Below are positions 7,595 to 15,351 of a stretch of 38,031 nucleotides of DNA, piece by piece (positions within the stretch are counted from its first letter, which is position 1; each line of letters begins with the position of its first letter). The DNA comes from Bacteroidota bacterium. Lineage in GTDB: Bacteria; Bacteroidota; Bacteroidia; Bacteroidales; Bacteroidaceae. The stretch spans positions 1 to 38,031 of the forward strand of contig JAEXAJ010000061.1 in assembly GCA_023458215.1 (NCBI GenBank), written 5' to 3'. The position numbers and the translations under genes were made by a program. The notes beneath the pieces were generated by a model. The model saw only the letters and a list, made by a program, of their open reading frames with translations. It made no database searches and had not been told where the DNA came from.

Positions 7595-8680
7595 ATGAAA
7601 ATTACCATCGTATCGGGCGCACGCCCCAACTTTATGAAAATAGCCCCCATCTGCCGTGCCATCGATTTGGCCAAAGATGCAGGAAAAAATGTTTCTTACC
7701 GGCTGGTTTATACCGGCCCGGAAAATGATGCAAGTTTGGATGCTTCGCTCTTTTCCGATCTCTCTATGAGAAAGCCGGATGCTTATTTAGGTATAAGCGG
7801 ACACGATCATTCGCAGGTAGCAGCTTCCATCATGCTTGCTTTCGAGAAAGAGCTGGATCATAATCCGGCACAAGTTGTGCTGGTGGTAGATGATATGACG
7901 GCAACTATGAGTTGTGCCATCGTAGCCAAAAAACGTGGTTTAAAAGTAGCGCATGTCATAGCCGGCACTCGTTCTTTTGATATGAATATGCCACGTGAAG
8001 TAAACCGCACCATCGTAGATGCCATATCCGATTATCTATTTACAGCCGGCATGGTAGCCAATCGTAACCTCAACCAAGAAGGTATGATACCGGAATATAT
8101 ACATTATGTAGGCAATATTTTGATAGATACGATCCGCTATAACCGTCATAGACTGATACAGCCGATGTGGTTTTCTACCCTAGGCCTACGCAAAGGCAAC
8201 TATTTGTTGCTCACTCTCAACCGCCGTGACTTGCTGGAGAAGAAAGCAGTGCTGCACTCTCTGATGCAAACATTATTGGAAAAAGCGGAGGGTATGCCCA
8301 TCGTCGCTCCTTTGCACCCGTATGTAGAAAAAGCTGTAAAATCGTTGGAACTGAATGCTCCCAACCTGCATATTCTGCCTCCTCAGAGCTATTTACATTT
8401 CGGATTTCTTATCAATCAGGCCAAAGGAATCGTTACCGACTCAGGTAACATTGCCGAAGAAGCCACTTTCCTCGATGTGCCTTGCATCACGCTCAACACT
8501 TATGCCGAACATCCGGAAACCTGGCGCATCGGTACCAACGAATTGGTAGGTGAAAATTCCTTCGCCCTTTCTGCCGCACTTGACAATCTATTCCAAGGCA
8601 GTTGGAAACACGCTACCCTACCCGACCGCTGGGATGGGCGGACGGCGGAGAGAATTGTGCAGACACTGATTAGTGATTAG
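7595..8680 (+). CDS. Divergent UDP-N-acetylglucosamine 2-epimerase (WecB-type) homologue
   Basis: 361 residues, the usual length for the family, with a two-domain GT-B-like fold. Family landmarks are recognisable but altered compared with E. coli WecB: GTRPE is GARPN; HGDTTTTL is VDDMTATM (the Asp is kept); HVEAGLR is HVIAGTR, so the catalytic Glu117 equivalent is Ile122; PEEANR is PREVNR (Glu135 kept); TGHRRES is TLNRRDL, so the His213 equivalent is Asn209. TDSGGIQEE is TDSGNIAEE. UDP-sugar binding is plausible, but normal epimerase chemistry is doubtful; it may be a hydrolase, a different epimerase or a regulator. The last codons and the TAG stop lie inside the left arm of inverted repeat 3. 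No polysaccharide gene cluster surrounds it. Confidence 0.8.
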   Translation: MKITIVSGARPNFMKIAPICRAIDLAKDAGKNVSYRLVYTGPENDASLDASLFSDLSMRKPDAYLGISGHDHSQVAASIMLAFEKELDHNPAQVVLVVDDMTATMSCAIVAKKRGLKVAHVIAGTRSFDMNMPREVNRTIVDAISDYLFTAGMVANRNLNQEGMIPEYIHYVGNILIDTIRYNRHRLIQPMWFSTLGLRKGNYLLLTLNRRDLLEKKAVLHSLMQTLLEKAEGMPIVAPLHPYVEKAVKSLELNAPNLHILPPQSYLHFGFLINQAKGIVTDSGNIAEEATFLDVPCITLNTYAEHPETWRIGTNELVGENSFALSAALDNLFQGSWKHATLPDRWDGRTAERIVQTLISD

Positions 8681-8757
8681 TGTTTAGTGATTAGTGATTT
8701 GTTTGTACTCCGCATGGAAACACCAGCAAATCACTAATCATTAATCACTAATCACTA
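8671..8757. repeat. TAGTGAT-type inverted repeat, copy 3 (short loop)
   Basis: Arms 8671-8701 and 8727-8757 are reverse complements at 29 of 31 positions; the loop is 25 nt. The left arm is four TAGTGAT-like heptamers followed by TTTG. It overlaps the end of the epimerase-like gene and supplies its TAG stop codon at 8678-8680. Confidence 0.92.
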
Positions 8758-8797
8758 CTAATAACTTCTTTTTGCTTCTTGATTTACAGTAATTTGT

Positions 8798-8805
8798 TAA
8801 CTTTG
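8798..8805 (+). promoter_or_regulatory. Predicted promoter of the DUF5686 gene
   Basis: TAACTTTG fits TAnnTTTG, 22 bases before the ATG. A TTTG that could act as the -33 box lies at 8771-8774, slightly farther away than usual. Confidence 0.5.
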
Positions 8806-8827
8806 CAACCTCATTTACGAATAATTT

Positions 8828-11413
8828 ATGAAGCAACGACATATTACTCTCATTGTTTTACTGTTATCTCTTTTCGCCTCTCTCGGCGTATCTGCACAGA
8901 TAAAAGGAGTCATTACAGACTCCCTCACTCACGAACCATTAATGTATATCACCGTACAGTACGAAGGTAAGGGGATTGGTGGTATTTCAAATGCAAAAGG
9001 AGAATATCAGGTAGAGACCCGTAAAGGATGGGATGAATTGACTTTTTCAGCTGTAGGTTATATTACCAAGAAGGTGAAATTCGCACCCGGAACTAAAGTG
9101 CTTAATGTAAAAATGATGTCCGACGATATTATGCTTTCCGAAGTCATAGTAAAGCCGCAAAAGGAAAAGTATTCACGCAAGAACAATCCTGCCGTGGAAT
9201 TCATGAAAAAGGTCATCGAGAACAAGAAGGCACTCAAATTGCAGGAAAACGATTACTACCAATACCAGAAGTACGAAAAGATGAAGATGTCCATCAACGA
9301 CGTAACTCCGGAGAAGATGGAAAAAGGTATCTACAAAAAATTCTCGTTCTTCAAAGACCAAGTGGAATTATCTCCCAAAACCAACAAGATGATTCTTCCC
9401 ATCTCTATCAAAGAAACAGCCTCGAAGACTATCTATCGTAAAAATCCAAAAAGCGAAAAGACCATCATTGAAGGTATGAATTCTTCGGGTATAGAAGAGT
9501 TTTTCAGCACAGGTGATATGCTGGGTACTATCCTTACAGACGTATTCTCCGAGGTTAATATATACGACGACGACATCCGTCTCTTGCAGCGCCGTTTTGT
9601 CAGCCCCATCGGACGTGGAGCCATCAGCTTCTATAAATACTACCTCATGGATACATTGATGGTAGACAAGCAAGAGTGCGTGCACCTCACTTTCGTTCCT
9701 CAGAATCCGCAAGACTTCGGATTTACGGGGCACCTTTATGTTGTGAATGATTCTACATACGCCGTGAAGAAAGCCACGATGAACCTACCCAAAAAGACCG
9801 GAGTCAACTTCGTGGAAAACCTAGACATCATACAGCAGTACGAACAAATGCCCGATGGTAACTGGGTATTGACTGACGACGATATGACCGTAGAGCTAGC
9901 TTTAATGAAAGGCATCCAAGGATTGGAAGTGCAACGGACTACCAAATACACCGATTACCTGTTCGATGATATAGAGCCCCGGCTTTTCCGTCTGACCGGA
10001 AACGTCATTAAGGATGCAAACATGCTCAACAGAAGTGATGAATACTGGGCAAAAGTGCGCCAAGTGCCGCTAACCAAGAAAGAAAGTAATATGGACGTAT
10101 TCATGAACCGTATCGAACAAATACCGGGTTTCAAATACGTTATCTTTGGTGCTAAGGCATTGATTGAAAACTTTGTAGAAACAGGTTCCAAGAAGCATCC
10201 AAGCAAGTTTGACTTCGGACCTATCAACACTGCCATTACCAGCAACTACGTCAATGGTACCCGCTTCCGCTTGAGTGGTATGACTACCGGTAATCTTGAC
10301 CCGCACTGGAGCATGAGCGGTTATGGAGCTTACGGTACTAAGGACAAAAAATGGTTCTATTCGGGGCAGGTGGCTTATTCTTTCAACAAGCGTGAATACG
10401 TATTGTGGGAGTTCCCGAAGCATTATATCGCCTTTAAATACACCTACGACGTCATGTCGCCCATGGATAAGTATCTGGCTACGGACAAGGATAACTTATT
10501 TGTCGGCTGGAAATGGACTACGGTCGATCAGATGTCCTATATGCGCGACGCTACTCTTACTTACGAATTGGAAACCAATGCCGGATTCTCCGTTCAAGCT
10601 ATGGCACGCCATCGTAACGATCAGCCTGCGGGCAAGTTGCAATACTGGAAGAATAATGGCACAACTCCCGGCGAATGGGGAGAAAAGAACACGTTAGTGC
10701 ATGACATCACCACCACCGAGTTGGGAGTGACTTTGCGTTATGCTCCCGGCGAAACCTACGTCAACACCAAGCAACGCCGGGTACCGGTATCACTGGATGC
10801 ACCGATATTCACACTTTCGCATACGGCCGGTTTCAAAGGCGTGTTGGGAGGAGAATACAATTTCAACCTGACGGAAGCCAGCGTACGCAAGCGTTTCTGG
10901 TTTGGCTCGTGGGGTAAACTGGATGTCACTGCACGTGCGGGTGCCCAGTGGAACACTGTACCTTTCCCCTTACTGAACCTGCCTATGGCGAATCTTTCGT
11001 ATATCTCGCAGAACAACGAATCCTTCAACCTTATCAACAATATGGAGTTCCTCAACGACCGTTATGCCTCCCTCAACTTGAGCTACGACATGAACGGCAA
11101 GTTGTTCAACCGCATTCCGCTTATCAAGAAATTGAAATGGCGTGAAATGTTCCGCATTCGCGGCCTTTGGGGTACACTGACCGATAAGAACAATCCCTAC
11201 AAGAGCAGCAATCCCGATTTGTTCCTCTTCCCCATGCGCGATGGCATGCCTACCAGTCACATCATGGGCAAGACACCCTATCTTGAAGCCAGCGTAGGTA
11301 TCTACAACATCTTCAAACTATTGCACATCGAATATGTACGAAGACTGACCTACACCGATATCCCCGGTGTAAAGAATGACGGTATACGATTTATGATATT
11401 GATGATATTCTAA
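8828..11413 (+). CDS. DUF5686 / carboxypeptidase-regulatory-like outer-membrane protein
   Basis: 861 residues. A signal peptide is clear (residues 1-23, ending GVSA before QIKG). A CarboxypepD_reg-like beta-sandwich domain follows (about 24-115: KGVITDSLTHEPLMYITVQYEG, then FSAVGYITKKV). The remaining ~740 residues match the DUF5686 family in layout: a helical and strand-rich middle segment, then a long run of alternating aromatic/polar strands ending in a Phe (MILMIF*), typical of an outer-membrane beta-barrel. There is no TonB plug domain, so it is not a TonB receptor. Its function is unknown. It heads a run of same-strand genes that continues through the four-helix-bundle gene to rarA. Confidence 0.85.
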   Translation: MKQRHITLIVLLLSLFASLGVSAQIKGVITDSLTHEPLMYITVQYEGKGIGGISNAKGEYQVETRKGWDELTFSAVGYITKKVKFAPGTKVLNVKMMSDDIMLSEVIVKPQKEKYSRKNNPAVEFMKKVIENKKALKLQENDYYQYQKYEKMKMSINDVTPEKMEKGIYKKFSFFKDQVELSPKTNKMILPISIKETASKTIYRKNPKSEKTIIEGMNSSGIEEFFSTGDMLGTILTDVFSEVNIYDDDIRLLQRRFVSPIGRGAISFYKYYLMDTLMVDKQECVHLTFVPQNPQDFGFTGHLYVVNDSTYAVKKATMNLPKKTGVNFVENLDIIQQYEQMPDGNWVLTDDDMTVELALMKGIQGLEVQRTTKYTDYLFDDIEPRLFRLTGNVIKDANMLNRSDEYWAKVRQVPLTKKESNMDVFMNRIEQIPGFKYVIFGAKALIENFVETGSKKHPSKFDFGPINTAITSNYVNGTRFRLSGMTTGNLDPHWSMSGYGAYGTKDKKWFYSGQVAYSFNKREYVLWEFPKHYIAFKYTYDVMSPMDKYLATDKDNLFVGWKWTTVDQMSYMRDATLTYELETNAGFSVQAMARHRNDQPAGKLQYWKNNGTTPGEWGEKNTLVHDITTTELGVTLRYAPGETYVNTKQRRVPVSLDAPIFTLSHTAGFKGVLGGEYNFNLTEASVRKRFWFGSWGKLDVTARAGAQWNTVPFPLLNLPMANLSYISQNNESFNLINNMEFLNDRYASLNLSYDMNGKLFNRIPLIKKLKWREMFRIRGLWGTLTDKNNPYKSSNPDLFLFPMRDGMPTSHIMGKTPYLEASVGIYNIFKLLHIEYVRRLTYTDIPGVKNDGIRFMILMIF

Positions 11414-11415
11414 AA

Positions 11416-11855
11416 TAGTGATTAGTGGTTAGTGATTAGTGATTTGTTATAAAGATGAAAGACAGTATACTAAAAGAAAAAGCGATGAACTTTGCTATTC
11501 GCATAGTTAATCTATATAACTTTTTATATAATAAAAATCAGGAAAAGGTTATGTCTAAGCAAATATTAAGATGCGGAACCTCCATAGGAGCTAATATCAG
11601 CGAAGGGGTATTTGCTGAATCTCCTGCAGACTTCATACATAAATATTCTATTTCCCAGAAAGAATGTTCAGAAACATTATACTGGCTTGAATTGTTATTC
11701 AGAACAGACTATATATCACTCCAGCAGTATACCTCCTTAAATACAGATTGCACAGATCTTATTAAGATGATAACCGCTTCAATTATTACCTGTAAAAAAA
11801 GCCTTCATCATCAACCCTAATAAACAAATCACTAATCACTAATAACTAATCACTA
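11416..11855 (+). mobile_element. Putative hairpin element: 33-bp TAGTGAT inverted repeats enclosing a four-helix-bundle gene
   Basis: Left arm 11416-11448 and right arm 11823-11855 match as reverse complements at 31 of 33 positions; the consensus is four TAGTGAT-type heptamers plus TTGTT. The 374-nt loop holds 6 nt, one complete ORF (11455-11820) and 2 nt. The unit begins 2 bases after the DUF5686 stop and ends 5 bases before the rarA ATG. Its arms are the same family as the three short-loop copies at 5.8, 7.4 and 8.7 kb. Seen directly: the arms, their relatedness and the fit of the ORF. Inferred: that the unit moves or acts as one piece. No transposase or target-site duplication is recognisable. 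Confidence 0.7.
11455..11820 (+). CDS. Four-helix-bundle protein (23S rRNA intervening-sequence protein family)
   Basis: 121 residues, all helical. The family pattern is clear: KAMNFAIRIVNLYNFL at the start, then KQILRCGTSIGANISEG, then DFIHKYSISQKECSETLYWLELL. This is the TIGR02436/S23 family, first described in the ORFs of 23S rRNA intervening sequences of Leptospira and others; the Avd accessory protein of diversity-generating retroelements has the same fold. The protein is basic in part and may bind nucleic acid; its biochemical role is not established. The gene fills the loop of a 33-bp inverted repeat and is more AT-rich than rarA and the DUF5686 gene. No reverse transcriptase or rRNA gene is near, so neither a DGR nor an rRNA-borne setting applies here. 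Confidence 0.9.
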   Translation: MKDSILKEKAMNFAIRIVNLYNFLYNKNQEKVMSKQILRCGTSIGANISEGVFAESPADFIHKYSISQKECSETLYWLELLFRTDYISLQQYTSLNTDCTDLIKMITASIITCKKSLHHQP

Positions 11856-11860
11856 AAAAA

Positions 11861-13123
11861 ATGCCTCCATTAGCAGAGCGGCTTCGGCCCAAGACATTAG
11901 ATGAGTATATCGGTCAGAAACACTTGGTGGGACCGAATGCGGTGTTGCGCAAGATGATTGACGCAGGACGTATCTCGTCGTTCATTCTGTGGGGACCGCC
12001 GGGAGTGGGAAAGACAACATTGGCACAGATCATTGCCAACAAGTTGGAGACTCCTTTCTATACGCTTAGTGCAGTCACCAGTGGAGTGAAAGATGTACGC
12101 GATGTGATAGAGCGAGCAAAAAGCAACCGCTTCTTTTCGCAATCAAGCCCTATCATGTTTATCGATGAAATACACCGCTTCAGTAAGTCGCAACAAGACT
12201 CTTTGTTGGGAGCGGTAGAGCAAGGGGTAGTGACGTTGATAGGAGCTACTACCGAAAACCCTTCATTTGAAGTCATTCGACCCTTATTATCACGTTGCCA
12301 GCTTTATGTGCTGAAATCCTTGGAGAAAGAAGATTTGCTGGATTTGTTACAACGTGCTATTACTACCGACATTATATTAAAGGAGAGAAAGATAGAATTA
12401 AAAGAGACTACCGCTATGCTCCGCTTCAGTGGAGGAGACGCGCGAAAGTTGCTGAACATTCTCGAACTGGTGGTAGAGTCGGAAACAGAAAATACAGTGG
12501 TCATTACCGATGAAATAGTTACTGACCGTCTGCAGCAGAATCCCCTAGCCTACGATAAAGATGGAGAGATGCATTACGATATCATCTCCGCCTTTATCAA
12601 ATCCATTCGAGGAAGTGATCCGGATGGTGCCATCTACTGGCTGGCCCGTATGGTAGAAGGTGGTGAAGACCCTGCTTTCATAGCTCGCCGTCTTGTGATC
12701 TCCGCCTCCGAAGACATCGGACTGGCAAATCCTAACGCCATGCTGATAGCCAATGCCTGCTTCGATACCCTGATGAAGGTTGGTTGGCCCGAAGGACGTA
12801 TCCCTTTGGCAGAAGCAACTATTTATCTTGCTACGAGTCCTAAAAGCAATTCAGCATATCTTGCCATTGATAGTGCGTTGGCACTTGTACGCGAAACAGG
12901 CAATCTTCCTGTACCACTCCATTTGCGCAATTCTCCTACGAAGCTGATGAAACAATTGGGATATGGCGAGAATTACAAATATGCCCACGATTATCCGGGT
13001 CACTTCGTCAAGCAACAATTTCTGCCCGATGAAATAAAAGACCGACGAATTTGGGAACCTCAACAAAATGCAGCCGAACAGAAACATAAAGAACGGATGC
13101 AACAACTTTGGGGAAGAGAATAA
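11861..13123 (+). CDS. rarA: Replication-associated recombination protein A (AAA+ ATPase)
   Basis: 420 residues. The AAA+ core has Walker A GPPGVGKTT (Lys51), Walker B FIDEIHRF, sensor 1 in IGATTENPSFE and the arginine-finger region PLLSRCQLY. The C-terminal part (SASEDIGLANP, PEGRIPLAEATIYLATSPKSN, GYGENYKYAHDYPGHF) is the MgsA/RarA tetramerisation domain. RarA acts at stalled replication forks, related to clamp-loader subunits. The start at MPPLAERLRPKTLDEYIGQ fits the family start. The ATG is 5 bases after the right arm of the four-helix-bundle element, so its translation initiation region lies partly inside the repeat. Confidence 0.97.
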   Translation: MPPLAERLRPKTLDEYIGQKHLVGPNAVLRKMIDAGRISSFILWGPPGVGKTTLAQIIANKLETPFYTLSAVTSGVKDVRDVIERAKSNRFFSQSSPIMFIDEIHRFSKSQQDSLLGAVEQGVVTLIGATTENPSFEVIRPLLSRCQLYVLKSLEKEDLLDLLQRAITTDIILKERKIELKETTAMLRFSGGDARKLLNILELVVESETENTVVITDEIVTDRLQQNPLAYDKDGEMHYDIISAFIKSIRGSDPDGAIYWLARMVEGGEDPAFIARRLVISASEDIGLANPNAMLIANACFDTLMKVGWPEGRIPLAEATIYLATSPKSNSAYLAIDSALALVRETGNLPVPLHLRNSPTKLMKQLGYGENYKYAHDYPGHFVKQQFLPDEIKDRRIWEPQQNAAEQKHKERMQQLWGRE

Positions 13124-13130
13124 CTTTAAA

Positions 13131-13160
13131 AAAACAACTCATAACTAATAACTTACAACT
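13131..13160. repeat. Possible solo arm related to the TAGTGAT repeats
   Basis: Read on the minus strand this has a loose 7-bp period (TGTAAGT, TATTAGT, TATGAGT) ending in TTGTTTT, like a decayed right arm. No partner arm is visible. It fills the rarA-dehydrogenase gap. Relation to the other copies is tentative. Confidence 0.3.
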
Positions 13161-13161
13161 G

Positions 13162-14118
13162 ATGAAAATAGTAGTATTAGACGGTTACGCAGCCAACCCC
13201 GGCGACCTTCGTTGGGACGAACTGCAATCCATGGGCGAATGTGTCATTTACGACCGTACCGCTCCTGTAGAAGTGTTAGAACGCTCAGCAGGCGCAGAGA
13301 TCCTGCTTACTAACAAGACTGTGCTTACAGCCGAACACATGGCTGCCTTGCCTGAACTGAAGTACATCGGTGTGCTGGCTACCGGATATAACATTGTTGA
13401 TATTAACGCTGCCAAAGAACGTGGCATTGTTGTCACCAACATTCCTGCCTATAGCACAGACTCTGTAGCACAGATGGTTTTTGCCCATATATTGAACATC
13501 ACCCAACAGGTACAACACCACTCCGAGGAAGTTCGCAAGGGACGCTGGTCCAGCAGTAAAGACTTCTGTTTCTGGGATACTCCGCTCATCGAACTGCGTG
13601 GCAAAAAAATTGGTATCGTAGGTTTAGGACATACCGGTTTTACTACTGCCCGTATCGCTATCGGTTTCGGTATGCAAGTTTGCGCCTACACTTCAAAGAC
13701 CAACTTCCAGTTACCGCCCGAAGTTCGTAAAATGGAGTTGGACGAACTGTTCCGTGAATGTGATATCATCAGCCTTCACTGCCCTCTCACCGACTCTACC
13801 CGTGAACTGGTGAATGCCGAGCGCCTTAAAATGATGAAGCATACAGCTATCCTCATTAATACCGGACGTGGCCCGCTTATCAACGAACAAGATCTTGCCG
13901 ATGCCTTAAACAATGGTGAGATCTATGCTGCCGGACTGGATGTACTCTCCCAAGAGCCTCCCCATACCGATAACCCGCTACTAAGCGCACGCAATTGCTA
14001 CATTACTCCGCACATTGCTTGGGCAAGTACCGCTGCACGCGAACGCCTGATGCTCATCATGCTAGAAAACCTCAAAGCCTATCTGGGAGGAAAAACAGTC
14101 AATAATGTTGCCAAATAA
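13162..14118 (+). CDS. D-2-hydroxyacid dehydrogenase (glycerate dehydrogenase-like)
   Basis: 318 residues from ATG 13162 (MKIVVLDGYAANPGDL). An in-frame upstream ATG at 13108 would overlap rarA and add an 18-residue basic leader absent from the family, so I reject it. The Rossmann loop is GLGHTG (154-159). Catalytic residues are Arg236 (NTGRGPLI), Glu265 (LSQEPP) and His284 (TPHIAWAS). The segment after the second nucleotide-binding strand reads AYTSKT and lacks the usual Asp, so strict NADH preference is not assured. The family reduces 2-oxoacids such as hydroxypyruvate; the exact substrate is not shown. It follows rarA by 38 bases and is 5 bases from the next gene, so co-transcription is likely. 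Confidence 0.92.
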   Translation: MKIVVLDGYAANPGDLRWDELQSMGECVIYDRTAPVEVLERSAGAEILLTNKTVLTAEHMAALPELKYIGVLATGYNIVDINAAKERGIVVTNIPAYSTDSVAQMVFAHILNITQQVQHHSEEVRKGRWSSSKDFCFWDTPLIELRGKKIGIVGLGHTGFTTARIAIGFGMQVCAYTSKTNFQLPPEVRKMELDELFRECDIISLHCPLTDSTRELVNAERLKMMKHTAILINTGRGPLINEQDLADALNNGEIYAAGLDVLSQEPPHTDNPLLSARNCYITPHIAWASTAARERLMLIMLENLKAYLGGKTVNNVAK

Positions 14119-14123
14119 AAGAT

Positions 14124-15209
14124 ATGGGAAAATCTGCAGTTAAAGGTCTGTTTCAGATTTGTTTGATAATTGCCACCTTCATTTTGGCAATTATCACCAT
14201 AGTAGCAGCATTCTCAGGGAGCGTGGCACCACTTGATTCGGTCATAATGCCATTATTAGGATTGGCTGTGCCGGTATTATTAATCTGCAACCTGATTGTA
14301 GCCCTGTGTTGGGGCTTCGCACGCAAGTGCTGGGCATTCGTTCCATTGATAGCTTTCTTCTGCAATTGGAATTATCTGACCTCCGTCATTCAATTCCATC
14401 CTGACAAAGAAAGAACGCCTAACGGCAAGTATTTGAAGATCGCCACCTACAATATCCATAGCTTCGGCAATGAAATTACCGGATATTCCTGTAAGGAGAT
14501 TGCCAAATACATGCAGCAAGAACAAGTGGATGTACTCTGTTTCCAAGAGTTCGGAGCCAACCAATACTTTCCAATTGACAGTATACGCAGAGCGCTCTCA
14601 CATTGGCAATACTCTCTTATTCCCACTGAGGATTCGATCAAAGGCGTATTGCCTATTGCCGTATTCAGCCGTTATCCGTTGATACACGAACGTTTCATTG
14701 CTTATCCCAACAGTGCCAACTGTAGCATGTTGTGCGATGTTGTTTTGGGAACAGATACCGTACGCCTGATTAACAACCACCTCCAAACCACCAGCGTCAG
14801 CCAAAAACGACGTAAGTGGGAACGTGAAATGGCAACGGACGATACACGCCGTGAAGCCCAAGTAGCTAAAGATGCAGCAGAAACGTTGCATGAGAACTTT
14901 GTGAAGCGTGCCTCACAGACCTATACTATCGGTTATTTTGCCAAAAACAGTCCTTATCCGGTGTTGGTTTGCGGTGACTTTAACTCAATCCCTTCTTCTT
15001 ACACGTATCATTATCTGAATGATTTTCTTAAAGACGGCTTCCGTACTGCAGGAAACGGATACATGTATACTTTCCGCTACGGTAAGAAGTTATTGCGTAT
15101 CGACTATATTTTCCATTCTCCCGATTTAAAGGGAATGAGTTATTACTCTCCTACTCAGGAGTTTTGTAGTGACCATAATCCGGCGATAATGGAGGTGGAG
15201 ATACAATAA
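14124..15209 (+). CDS. Membrane-anchored endonuclease/exonuclease/phosphatase-family protein
   Basis: 361 residues. Three hydrophobic helices occupy about residues 9-30, 40-64 and 68-85; the rest is an EEP (DNase I-like) domain. Its motifs are in order: ATYNIHSF, the metal-binding Glu in LCFQEFG, NNHLQTT, VCGDFNSIPSS, RIDYIF and SDHNPAIMEVE. The catalytic set (Asn, Glu, Asp/Asn, Asp, His) is complete. The domain is likely periplasmic or on the cytoplasmic face; the sequence does not settle which. Substrate is unknown (lipid phosphodiester, nucleic acid or phosphoinositide-like substrates occur in the family). It is the last gene of the rarA-dehydrogenase-EEP run, followed by a terminator. Confidence 0.9.
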   Translation: MGKSAVKGLFQICLIIATFILAIITIVAAFSGSVAPLDSVIMPLLGLAVPVLLICNLIVALCWGFARKCWAFVPLIAFFCNWNYLTSVIQFHPDKERTPNGKYLKIATYNIHSFGNEITGYSCKEIAKYMQQEQVDVLCFQEFGANQYFPIDSIRRALSHWQYSLIPTEDSIKGVLPIAVFSRYPLIHERFIAYPNSANCSMLCDVVLGTDTVRLINNHLQTTSVSQKRRKWEREMATDDTRREAQVAKDAAETLHENFVKRASQTYTIGYFAKNSPYPVLVCGDFNSIPSSYTYHYLNDFLKDGFRTAGNGYMYTFRYGKKLLRIDYIFHSPDLKGMSYYSPTQEFCSDHNPAIMEVEIQ

Positions 15210-15277
15210 ATATAACACGCCAATTATAGCTGAACTTCATCGTACCGGCTTAGGTAAGAGAAGCACTAAATCAGAAA

Positions 15278-15305
15278 GGGCTGTCCCGAATCATCGGAAC
15301 AGCCC
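15278..15305. terminator. Bidirectional terminator between convergent genes
   Basis: GGGCTGT/ACAGCCC with an inner CCGA/TCGG stem. It lies 68 bases after the EEP gene on the plus strand and 46 bases beyond the stop of the TonB receptor gene on the minus strand. Both sides carry T-rich tails in their own direction (CGTTTATT and TTTCTGATTT). Confidence 0.8.
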
Positions 15306-15351
15306 TCGTTTATTGCATTTCCACTACTCAGCGGAGAATTATTAGATATTA

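Noticed and set aside
11416..11855. Diversity-generating retroelement (the four-helix-bundle protein as Avd)
   Set aside because: No reverse transcriptase and no template/variable repeat pair is present in the window.
13108..13161. Longer start of the D-2-hydroxyacid dehydrogenase
   Set aside because: It would overlap rarA and add a basic leader that crosses the repeat-like spacer; family proteins start at MKIVVLDG.
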